Shown: positions 44,860-52,885 of the stretch, in pieces | How positions within the stretch are numbered: position 1 is the stretch's first letter | Layout: each line of letters begins with the position of its first letter | From: Bacilli bacterium | GTDB taxonomy: Bacteria; Bacillota_I; Bacilli_A; RF39; UBA660 | NCBI GenBank assembly: GCA_028694645.1 | Contig: JAQVKM010000003.1 | Coordinates: forward strand, 65,297 to 129,296 | Length of the DNA: 64,000 nt | Reading direction: 5' to 3' | Notes under the pieces: generated by a model | Seen by the model: only the letters and a program-made list of their open reading frames with translations | What the model was told of the DNA's origin: nothing | Databases searched by the model: none | Made by a program: the position numbers and the translations under genes

Positions 44860-45384
44860 TTACATTGCATTATAAATAATATATAATATTGTTGATATTT
44901 CTACTGAAGCTGTTAAAGTTGCAAGTAAAAATGCTCCAACATATCCTCTTTTTTGTTTATCTTCTGTAAGTAAAGATTTTCCATTTGATTTTACCAAAGA
45001 TATACCTTTATCTTGTGTAGATGCAAAGTCTTCAATATTAAATTTATTAAATGTTGTTGTTATATCTTCTTCTTTTTCTATTCCTAGTTTATCAGCTAAA
45101 GAATCAAAGAAACTAATAACTTGATTTTCAACAATTGTAAAATCTATTTCCCCTTCAACAACATACTTATTTAATATCTCATTATTTATGTAAAAATTTT
45201 CAAATTTAGTTAAAACAAGTTCCAAGTTTTTTTCAGTTAATCCTTGCATTACATATGATTTTGATTGTTTAATTAAAATTAACAAAATATTTTTCCATCT
45301 GTAATATTGTTCTGAATCATTTGTTTTGTTATCTAAAATATCAATACTTTCACGACCCATTATTATTCCAATTACATTATTCAT
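44860..45384 (-). CDS. Tail-anchored membrane protein of unknown function
   Basis: 174 residues from the ATG at 45384 (AGGTGATAACT upstream). Mostly helical and soluble (RWKNILLILIKQSKSYVMQGL, VISFFDSLADKLGIEKEED). One C-terminal membrane segment (GYVGAFLLATLTASVEISTILY) with almost nothing after it, which suggests tail anchoring. No homologous family recognised. Confidence 0.6.
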   Translation of the reverse strand: MNNVIGIIMGRESIDILDNKTNDSEQYYRWKNILLILIKQSKSYVMQGLTEKNLELVLTKFENFYINNEILNKYVVEGEIDFTIVENQVISFFDSLADKLGIEKEEDITTTFNKFNIEDFASTQDKGISLVKSNGKSLLTEDKQKRGYVGAFLLATLTASVEISTILYIIYNAM

Positions 45385-45431
45385 AGTTATCACCTATTAT
45401 TAGTATATCATTATTTTATTTATATTTAAAT

Positions 45432-45464
45432 AAAAAAAATGTAATTTTTTAATTATTTACATTT
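45432..45464 (-). terminator. Terminator of the AAA+/hisS/aspS2 operon
   Basis: Leftward AAATGTAA / TTACATTT hairpin followed by a T run, overlapping the aspS2 stop. Confidence 0.75.
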
Positions 45465-47201
45465 TTTAATATCTATGCCTAATTCTTGTAATTGTTTTTC
45501 TTCAACGGTGTTAGGACATTCACTCATTAAATCAGAAGCGCTTGCTGTTTTTGGAAAAGCTATTACATCTCTAATATTATCGGTATTAGTAAGTAACATT
45601 GTAAGTCTATCCAATCCTAAAGCAAGTCCTCCGTGAGGTGGTGTTCCATATTTTAAAGCTTCAACAAAATATCCAAATTTTTCTTTTATTTGTTCTTCGG
45701 TTAATTTTAAAGCCTCAAACATTTTTTCTTGAATATCTTGATTATGGATTCTTATACTTCCTCCACCAGCTTCATATCCATTTATAACTATATCATATGC
45801 TTTAGAATAACAATTGCCAGGATCTGTCAATAATTTATCAACATCATTATCTTTTGGTGAAGTAAATGGATGATGACAAGCCATATATCTATTTTCTTCT
45901 TCACTATATTCAAATGATGGAAAATCAACAATCCATAACATGTTGTAAATATTTTTATCAATTAATTCTAAGTCATTAGCTATTTTGTTTCTCAAACTAC
46001 CTAAACTTGTTTTAGTTACATTATATTTATCAGCTACTATTAAAAGTAAATCATTATTAGAAATATTTAATTTGTTTTTTAATTCATTTATTTCTTGTTG
46101 TGTTATTATTTTAGCTATACTACCAGTTATTTCTTCATCAAATTTTAAATAAGCTAGACCTGATGCTTTATAAGTTTTAACGTGTTCAGTTAATTTGTCA
46201 ATATCTTTTCTAGAATATTGATCAGCTTTATTTTTTATTAATAAAGCATTAATTATACCATTATTTTCGATAACATTTTTAAAAACAGTAAATTCTGTAT
46301 TTTTAAATATTTCTGTTATATCATTAATTTTTAAATCAAATCTTAAATCTGGTTTATCACTTCCATAATATTTAATAGCTTCATCATAACTCATTCTTTC
46401 AAGTGGTAATTTGATATCAATATTTTTAACATCTTTAAATACTTTAGCTAATAAATTTTCTGTTAGTGTCATAACGTCTTCTTCATCAACAAAGCTCATT
46501 TCAATATCAACTTGTGTAAATTCTGGTTGTCTATCTGCTCTTAAATCCTCATCTCTAAAACATTTAGCTATTTGAAAATACTTTTCAATTCCACCAACCA
46601 TTAATAATTGTTTAAATAATTGTGGAGATTGTGGTAAAGCATAAAATTTACCATTATTTACACGAGATGGGACTAAATAATCTCTAGCTCCTTCTGGGGT
46701 TGATTTACCTAAAATTGGTGTTTCTATTTCTAAAAAACCATTATCACTTAAATAATTTCTAATTGACATTGTTATTTGATGTCTTGTGATTAATTTATTT
46801 TTAATTGGTTCTCTTCTTAAATCTAAATATCGATATTTTAATTTAGTATCTTCTAATGCTGTTGTATTAGAAGTTATTTCAAATGGTATTTCTTTTGAAA
46901 CATTTAAAACAGTAATTCTATTTGCTATACATTCTATTTCACCAGTTGATAAATTTAAGTTTTTACTTTCTCTTTCAGTTATAACACCATCTATTTCAAT
47001 AACATATTCATTTCTTAATGATTCAGCTATATTATAAAATTCATTTTCTGGTTTTACAACAACTTGAATAATTCCACTTCTATCTCTTAAATCAATAAAA
47101 ATTAATCCACCTAAATTTCTTTTTTTAGATACCCAACCTTTTAAATTAACTACCTTATTTATATCTTTTATACTAAAATCATTATTATTATATTTTTTCA
47201 T
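45453..47201 (-). CDS. aspS: Aspartyl-tRNA synthetase 2, probably discriminating
   Basis: 582 residues, bacterial AspRS with OB fold, class II core (PEGARDYLVPSR, CFRDEDLRADRQPEFTQVDIE, PPHGGLALGLDR) and GAD insertion. In the OB fold it reads KRNLGGLIFIDLRD with Leu30, and ERESKNLNLSTGEIE with Lys80. These are the E. coli-type residues (Leu30, Lys82) associated with rejection of tRNA-Asn. It is clearly diverged from AspRS 1, not a recent copy. Directly follows hisS, as in Bacillus hisS-aspS. Confidence 0.95.
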   Translation of the reverse strand: MKKYNNNDFSIKDINKVVNLKGWVSKKRNLGGLIFIDLRDRSGIIQVVVKPENEFYNIAESLRNEYVIEIDGVITERESKNLNLSTGEIECIANRITVLNVSKEIPFEITSNTTALEDTKLKYRYLDLRREPIKNKLITRHQITMSIRNYLSDNGFLEIETPILGKSTPEGARDYLVPSRVNNGKFYALPQSPQLFKQLLMVGGIEKYFQIAKCFRDEDLRADRQPEFTQVDIEMSFVDEEDVMTLTENLLAKVFKDVKNIDIKLPLERMSYDEAIKYYGSDKPDLRFDLKINDITEIFKNTEFTVFKNVIENNGIINALLIKNKADQYSRKDIDKLTEHVKTYKASGLAYLKFDEEITGSIAKIITQQEINELKNKLNISNNDLLLIVADKYNVTKTSLGSLRNKIANDLELIDKNIYNMLWIVDFPSFEYSEEENRYMACHHPFTSPKDNDVDKLLTDPGNCYSKAYDIVINGYEAGGGSIRIHNQDIQEKMFEALKLTEEQIKEKFGYFVEALKYGTPPHGGLALGLDRLTMLLTNTDNIRDVIAFPKTASASDLMSECPNTVEEKQLQELGIDIKKCK

Positions 47202-47212
47202 TATTATTACCT

Positions 47213-48514
47213 CTATTCATGATGACCACAATTACAATCATCATCATGATCTAAATGTTCATCTAAAAAATCAATTATTTCTTCTATTTTAACTTTATAT
47301 TCTTGTTTTGTTTTATTATTTTTTATTGTTAAATAATTATTGTTTATTTCTTCTTCTCCTATAATAGCTATAAATTTAGCATTTAATCTTTCAGATTGTT
47401 TAAAATTACTTTTTATATTTCTATTCATATAATCAATATCTATTTTAAAACCGCTCATTCTTAACCCATTTGTAATTGAAGAAGCATATTCTTTTTCATT
47501 TTCACTCATTGGGATTACATATAAATCTAAACTTTTTTCTTCAATTAATTTTATATTTTCAAATTCTAAAGCTGATAATAATCTTTCTAGTCCTAAAGCA
47601 AATCCAACTCCTGGTGTACTTGGTCCACCTATATTTTCAACTAAGTTATTATATCTTCCACCACCACATAAAACGTTTTGACTTCCAAATCCTTTAATAT
47701 CTGCTTCTACTTCAAAAACAGTATGTGTATAATAATCAAGTCCTCTAACTATATTAGGATTAATTTCAAAATCAATATTCATAGCTTTCAAATATTTTTG
47801 AACATTAAGGAAATGATTTTTACTTGTTTCATTTAAATAATCTAAAATTCTTGGTGCTTTTTTAATAATATCTAAATTAGCATCAAATTTACAATCTAGA
47901 ATTCTTAATGGATTTTTTTCATATCTTCTTTGACAATCTTCGCAAAGGCAATTTAAATGTGGTTTAAAATAATTTAATAAAGCTTGTCTATAATTTTCTC
48001 TAGATTCACTATCTCCCAAAGAATTAATGTTAACTTTAATTCCTTTTAAACCTAATAATTTATAAAAATTAACCGGTATACTTATTATTTCTGCATCTAA
48101 AGCTGGATCATTGCTTCCAAATATTTCTACGCCAAATTGATAAAACTCTCTGAATCTTCCAGATTGTGGTCTTTCATATCGATACATTGGACCATAATAC
48201 CAAGTTTTTATTGGTTGATTAGCTTCGCCATACATTTTATTCTCAATATAACTTCTAACTACACCAGCTGTGTTTTCTGGTCTTAATGTCATATTTCGAT
48301 TTCCTCTATCTAAAAAATCATATGTTTCTTTTGAAACAATATCTGTTGTTTCTCCAACACCTCTATGAAATAATTCACTTGCTTCAAATATAGGGGTTCT
48401 AACATAATCAATATTATAATATTCCATTAATGAAGCTATTATATTTTCTAAATATAATATTTTTCTACCTTTTTCTTGATAAACATCATATGTTCCTTTT
48501 GGTTTTTGTATCAT
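47213..48514 (-). CDS. hisS: Histidyl-tRNA synthetase
   Basis: 433 residues. PKGTYDV N-terminus, TLRPENTAGVVRSYIEN and MYRYERPQSGRFREFYQFGVE (motif 2), GLDYYTHTVFE, GGGRYNNLVENIGG and GVGFALGLERLL (motif 3). The C-terminus carries an extra metal-ligand-like tail, DEHLDHDDDCNCGHHE. It starts 1 base after the AAA+ gene and ends 11 before aspS2. Confidence 0.95.
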   Translation of the reverse strand: MIQKPKGTYDVYQEKGRKILYLENIIASLMEYYNIDYVRTPIFEASELFHRGVGETTDIVSKETYDFLDRGNRNMTLRPENTAGVVRSYIENKMYGEANQPIKTWYYGPMYRYERPQSGRFREFYQFGVEIFGSNDPALDAEIISIPVNFYKLLGLKGIKVNINSLGDSESRENYRQALLNYFKPHLNCLCEDCQRRYEKNPLRILDCKFDANLDIIKKAPRILDYLNETSKNHFLNVQKYLKAMNIDFEINPNIVRGLDYYTHTVFEVEADIKGFGSQNVLCGGGRYNNLVENIGGPSTPGVGFALGLERLLSALEFENIKLIEEKSLDLYVIPMSENEKEYASSITNGLRMSGFKIDIDYMNRNIKSNFKQSERLNAKFIAIIGEEEINNNYLTIKNNKTKQEYKVKIEEIIDFLDEHLDHDDDCNCGHHE

Positions 48515-48515
48515 T

Positions 48516-50306
48516 TTACATCCCTTTTCTTTCTAATTTATATACTTTATTATTTTCAACTGTTTCTTTTGTTAATGTAATTGTATCATATATATTTAAA
48601 TTACACAAAACTTGAAATCTAGCTTCTTTTATAGTGTTTTCAATAATACTTTTTAAAGAGCGTGCTCCTATTTCTAAAGATATGGCCTTTTTAGCTACTG
48701 CATCAATAAATTGATCATCATATAATAAATCAATATTAAAGTTTTTTAATTTTTCTTTTTCAATTAATAATGGACTAGTATTTGATTTAACTAAAATATC
48801 TTTTAATATTGTTTCAGTCATTTTATTTAATTGACTAATAATAGGAAATCGTCCAATAAATTCATCTGGAATAAGTCCATATTTAACAAAATCCATTGGC
48901 TTTAATTCTATATTATCTTCCTTCTTATCAAATGTAGCTGTCAATCCAATAGCATTTTTACTTAAAGATTTTTTTCCATTAAAAACACTAGTAAATGCTC
49001 CTGCTGCAAAAATAGTTAATCTTGATGTATTAAATTTAATTACTTTATTATTATAATTTATTGTATAATCAGTTCCATCTATAAATGGTAAAATCATATT
49101 TAATACCGCTCTTCCAGAAACATCATCATTACTTGAAGAACCTTTTTTATCTATTTCATCAAAAACAAATATTCCATTTTCTGCTTTTTCTAAATCACCA
49201 TTAGCTTTCATCAATAATTGTGATAATTTATCTTCTAATTTACCACCAACATATCCTTGAGCTGTAAGTTGTGTACTATCAACATGGATAAATGGCAAAT
49301 TAAATTGTTCTGATATAGTGCTTATTATTTTTGTTTTTCCTGTTCCTGTTGGTCCTACTAATAGACATCTTGTTTTATCAGAAGCTTTTTTGCTATATTT
49401 ATCCATGACAACTGTTGTTACAACATCTTTTATAGCTTCTTCTTGTCCAATTACAGATTTACATATTTCTTCATATATATTTTTAACATCATATTGAACA
49501 TTATTATCAAATATTTCTTCATATTTTTTTTGTTGTTTTTCTAATTCTTTTTTTTCTATTGTTTTTTTAATTGTTAGCAAATTATCTTTAATTACTTCAA
49601 TATTATTTTCATCAAATAATTTTCTTAAAACACTTTTATCAATTGTATAACATTCTTCTTTTGTTTTGATATTACATTTTTTTAATTTCTTAATAATTTC
49701 AATACAATCATCTAGTTTTAATAAATAATCAATATATTCAATTGTTATATATATATCATCTAAAACATTATCATTTATTTGTTCTGTTGATTCACAAAAT
49801 TGGTCAAATCCTGCTTTTATTTCTTGTAATTTTTCTTTTATAACATTTAATTCATTAATCTCTAATAATTTTTTTAAATATTCTTCACTTATAACAATAC
49901 CAATATTTTGAAAATTATCTTCTTCATTAATGTTAGCATATGAATCCAATAATGTTTGAGAGTTTAATGGTAATATTGTTATTCCTGTTTTTTCTTTTTC
50001 ATTTATACCTATATATATATTTTCAGACATCTCATCATAATAAAGTTTGTTTAATCTTATTTCATCGTCTTCAAATTCTGGATACTGTTTTTTTAATATA
50101 TCCATCTCTACAGGATAAGCATAACACTGTGTAATTTCAGAAAAAGCTAAAACTTGATCTTCAATAGATAAATATTCTTTATTTAAGTTATCAATAAAAA
50201 TTCCTTTGTCGTCTATTTTTCCTTCAATACAATGAACTGGTTTATAAATAAAAGTATTTTCTTTTATAATGTTTTTTTCCATCAATAATGCTACACATTT
50301 TTTCAT
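48516..50306 (-). CDS. ClpX-like AAA+ unfoldase with unusual N-terminal domain
   Basis: 596 residues from the ATG at 50306; AGGGGGAG is correctly placed, while the TTG start upstream is inside it. Residues ~1-285 have no zinc-binding ClpX domain; they are an acidic helical region of unknown type. The C-terminal half is ClpX-like: SVIGQEEAIKDVV, Walker A GPTGTGKT, DSTQLTAQGYVGG, Walker B GIFVFDEIDK, NAIGLTA at the position of the ClpP-binding IGF loop, arginine finger DEFIGRFP and sensor 2 GARSLK. It may work with ClpP. First gene in the T-box operon with hisS and aspS2. Confidence 0.85.
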   Translation of the reverse strand: MKKCVALLMEKNIIKENTFIYKPVHCIEGKIDDKGIFIDNLNKEYLSIEDQVLAFSEITQCYAYPVEMDILKKQYPEFEDDEIRLNKLYYDEMSENIYIGINEKEKTGITILPLNSQTLLDSYANINEEDNFQNIGIVISEEYLKKLLEINELNVIKEKLQEIKAGFDQFCESTEQINDNVLDDIYITIEYIDYLLKLDDCIEIIKKLKKCNIKTKEECYTIDKSVLRKLFDENNIEVIKDNLLTIKKTIEKKELEKQQKKYEEIFDNNVQYDVKNIYEEICKSVIGQEEAIKDVVTTVVMDKYSKKASDKTRCLLVGPTGTGKTKIISTISEQFNLPFIHVDSTQLTAQGYVGGKLEDKLSQLLMKANGDLEKAENGIFVFDEIDKKGSSSNDDVSGRAVLNMILPFIDGTDYTINYNNKVIKFNTSRLTIFAAGAFTSVFNGKKSLSKNAIGLTATFDKKEDNIELKPMDFVKYGLIPDEFIGRFPIISQLNKMTETILKDILVKSNTSPLLIEKEKLKNFNIDLLYDDQFIDAVAKKAISLEIGARSLKSIIENTIKEARFQVLCNLNIYDTITLTKETVENNKVYKLERKGM

Positions 50307-50322
50307 ATTGTCTCCCCCTAAC

Positions 50323-50515
50323 AAAAAAATATCTATAATATAAGGACGAATTTAAATCCGCGGTACCACCTTATTTTATAGATATTCTATACACTTAATC
50401 TTTAACGCAGATGAACGATTATTTTTAATTTGATGTCTTCCTTATGTTGTTTTAAATGTTTTCACCAACCACATTTTCTCTAAATAAAATAAACATAATT
50501 ACTATTTCAAACAAT
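50323..50515 (-). promoter_or_regulatory. T-box riboswitch before the AAA+/hisS/aspS2 operon
   Basis: Leftward AAGGTGGTACCGCGG core at 50358-50372, preceded by a compact Stem I region (AGAGAAAATGTGG to CATCTGCG). The terminator arms are ATATCTATAA...AAGG (50370-50386) and CCTT...TTATAGATAT (50329-50345), followed by seven T, so the core itself lies in the terminator loop. The best specifier candidate is GAC (50435-50437) in GAAGACATCA, followed by A; CAT (His) overlaps it. Asp and/or His sensing suits hisS-aspS. Confidence 0.82.
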
Positions 50516-50561
50516 AATAAATATAAAGTTATTATACTATAGTTTTTTTAATTTGTATATA

Positions 50562-51359
50562 TTATATATGAACTTTTTGATATGATTTAGGTTTGGTTGT
50601 TTTATTTCTTCCATTATTTTTACTTTTATATAAATTTTTATCAGCTTCTTCAATAACTTCTTTTAATTCTTTTGTACCATCATATAAACTTATACCAAAA
50701 CTCATTGTTATATTTTTAACATTATCAAATGGCAATTCAAATTCACTTATATTAATACGCATTTTTTCAACTATTTCATAAGCTCTACTTAAATCACAAG
50801 CTTTTAAAATCATTAAAAATTCTTCTCCACCATATCTTCCAACTATATCTGATGCTCTAACATTAGTTTTTAAAAGAGATGCTATAAAACGTAAAATGCA
50901 ATCTGCATTAATGTGTCCTATTTTATCATTAACGTCTTTAAATTTATCTATATCACCCATTACAACAACAAAAGAGGAATTTAAAGCTTCAAATTCTTTT
51001 ATTGTTTGAATTATAGCTTTTTCTAAGCCTCTTCTATTTATTAAACTTGTTAAATGATCTGTCTCACTACAAGCTCTTAATTCATTATATTTTGTATTAT
51101 CTAAATATAATTCTAAATTATAAAGATCGTTTTTAATTTTTAATTGTTTTTTTTCACATCGATATGTTTTTGTTCCAATTTTAAACTCTTTTTCATTTTT
51201 ACCTAATAATGATAATTTAATATAGTCTAAATTCATTAAATCAACATTACTATAAATAATTTCACCAAACTCACTTCTTACTACAATTATTTCTGATACT
51301 TCTTTTATCGTTTCTAAAAGTATATTTAACAATTCTTCATTGTTCATTTGATCATTCAT
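50562..51359 (-). CDS. Diguanylate cyclase (GGDEF) with PAS-like N-terminus
   Basis: 265 residues. N-terminal ~95 residues look like a PAS-type sensor (IIVVRSEFGEIIYSNVDLM). GGDEF domain: TDHLTSLINRRGLE, VVMGDIDKFKDVNDKIGH, DIVGRYGGEEFLMIL with an intact GGEEF active site and DIDKFK metal Asp. No RxxD-type inhibitory site is evident in the expected place. Predicted to make cyclic di-GMP, notable in so compact a genome. No membrane segment. 13 bases downstream of the permease gene. Confidence 0.92.
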   Translation of the reverse strand: MNDQMNNEELLNILLETIKEVSEIIVVRSEFGEIIYSNVDLMNLDYIKLSLLGKNEKEFKIGTKTYRCEKKQLKIKNDLYNLELYLDNTKYNELRACSETDHLTSLINRRGLEKAIIQTIKEFEALNSSFVVVMGDIDKFKDVNDKIGHINADCILRFIASLLKTNVRASDIVGRYGGEEFLMILKACDLSRAYEIVEKMRINISEFELPFDNVKNITMSFGISLYDGTKELKEVIEEADKNLYKSKNNGRNKTTKPKSYQKVHI

Positions 51360-51372
51360 TATTTTCTCCTTA

Positions 51373-52440
51373 TTAATTGTTTTTTCTTTCTACCTTTATA
51401 TCTTCTATCTTATCATTTATATCATCTTTAAAATATTTATATGTTGTAATACATATGATAGCTAGAGGTAGAGATATTAAAATACCTATTATACCAAACA
51501 AAGCACTTCCTACGAAAACAGACATAATAACTATTAATGGATGCACTTTATTTGTTTTTCCATACACTAAAGGATTTATAACATAACCATCTATTGTTGA
51601 TAAAATAATAAATGTTATAACTGTTCTTATAAATAATTTTGGACTTATAACAAATGAAGTAACAGCTGCTATAGTATTTGTTACAACTCCTCCAAAGTAA
51701 GGAATTAAATTAGCTAGCATAGCTAAAAATCCTAATATTAAAGCATATGGGTGTCCTATAAAGGTATATGCTAAAGTATATTCAACAAGTGATATCAATA
51801 TGATTCTTGTAAAACCTGTTAAATAATTTTTCATATCATCATCAAGTAAAGCAACATATTGATATAATTTTTTTGATTTTCTTCTTAAATGTTTTTTAAT
51901 TGATGTTCTAATAGCTTTCATATCTGATAAAAAATACAATGTGGCAGCAAATGATATTAATGCTGTTGTCATATAACTTATTGATACACTAATAATATTT
52001 ATTGCTCCATTAGATACATATTTTCCAACGGCTATAATTATGTCATTAAAACTTGTAGCTAAAGAGTTTTGAATAGGTTCAAAATCAATATCTAGTTTTA
52101 TAGACATTTCTTTGATAAAAGAAATTATTCCGTTAAATAAATTAGGAAGTTGTCCAAAAATCATTGGTATTATTCCAAATATAATAACTGACATAAGAGC
52201 TAATACAATTGTTATTATAATAAATATAGCTAAAAACTTAGGAACTTTATGTCTTTGTAAAAAATCAACAAATGGATATAAAGCATAAGCTATTACAAAG
52301 CCAACTATGAAAGGAAAAGATATTTTAAATATTGTTCCTAAAATTCCAAGCCATAAACTACCTGTTTTATATATAAGAAATATAATTAACATTAATATTG
52401 CTAAATTAATTAATTTATAATCTATTTTGTTTTTGATCAT
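51373..52440 (-). CDS. AI-2E family transporter (PerM/YdjP-like membrane protein)
   Basis: 355 residues from the ATG at 52440, overlapping the dtd end region; the longer GTG start coincides with the Shine-Dalgarno. Eight membrane segments with ALYPFVDFLQRHKVPK, LGFLAMLANLIPYFGGV and DGYVINPLVYGKTNKVHPLIVIMSVFVGSALFGIIG, the conserved family core. Substrates vary across the family (signal molecules, Na+/H+). Confidence 0.9.
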   Translation of the reverse strand: MIKNKIDYKLINLAILMLIIFLIYKTGSLWLGILGTIFKISFPFIVGFVIAYALYPFVDFLQRHKVPKFLAIFIIITIVLALMSVIIFGIIPMIFGQLPNLFNGIISFIKEMSIKLDIDFEPIQNSLATSFNDIIIAVGKYVSNGAINIISVSISYMTTALISFAATLYFLSDMKAIRTSIKKHLRRKSKKLYQYVALLDDDMKNYLTGFTRIILISLVEYTLAYTFIGHPYALILGFLAMLANLIPYFGGVVTNTIAAVTSFVISPKLFIRTVITFIILSTIDGYVINPLVYGKTNKVHPLIVIMSVFVGSALFGIIGILISLPLAIICITTYKYFKDDINDKIEDIKVERKNN

Positions 52441-52441
52441 T

Positions 52442-52885
52442 TTAATTCCCACTTTCTAATATTATAGTAACTGGTCCATCATTATTAATTACAACATTCA
52501 TATCTGCTTGAAAAATACCTGTCTCTACTTTTAATTTTGTTTGTTTTAATTTTTCATTAAATAATTCATATAATTTTTTAGCTTCTAAAGAGTTCATCGC
52601 TTTTATATAACTTGGTCTATTTCCTTTTTTAGTATCTCCATATAATGTAAATTGAGATATACTTAAAATTTCTCCATTTATGTCTAATAAAGATTTATTC
52701 ATAATATGATTTTCATCTTCAAATATTCTTAAATTAATTATTTTCTTTATCATATATTCAATATCACTAATATTATCATCATGTGTGAATCCTATTAATA
52801 ATACAACACCATTAGATATTTCTCCAACTTTTTTATTATCAACAGTAACATACGAATTTAAACTTCTTTGAACAATAATTTTCAT
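52442..52885 (-). CDS. dtd: D-aminoacyl-tRNA deacylase
   Basis: 147 residues. MKIIVQRSLNSYVTVD, ILSISQFTLYGDTKKGNRPSY (catalytic SQFTL loop), FQADMNVVINNDGPVTI (Gly-cisPro motif). Removes D-amino acids from tRNA. Its start overlaps the stop of the RelA/SpoT gene; the same pairing is seen in Bacillus. Confidence 0.96.
   Translation of the reverse strand: MKIIVQRSLNSYVTVDNKKVGEISNGVVLLIGFTHDDNISDIEYMIKKIINLRIFEDENHIMNKSLLDINGEILSISQFTLYGDTKKGNRPSYIKAMNSLEAKKLYELFNEKLKQTKLKVETGIFQADMNVVINNDGPVTIILESGN

Noticed and set aside
9729-47201. Recent duplication of aspS
   Set aside because: The two AspRS proteins are strongly diverged, sit in different operons and differ at specificity residues; they are separate lineages.
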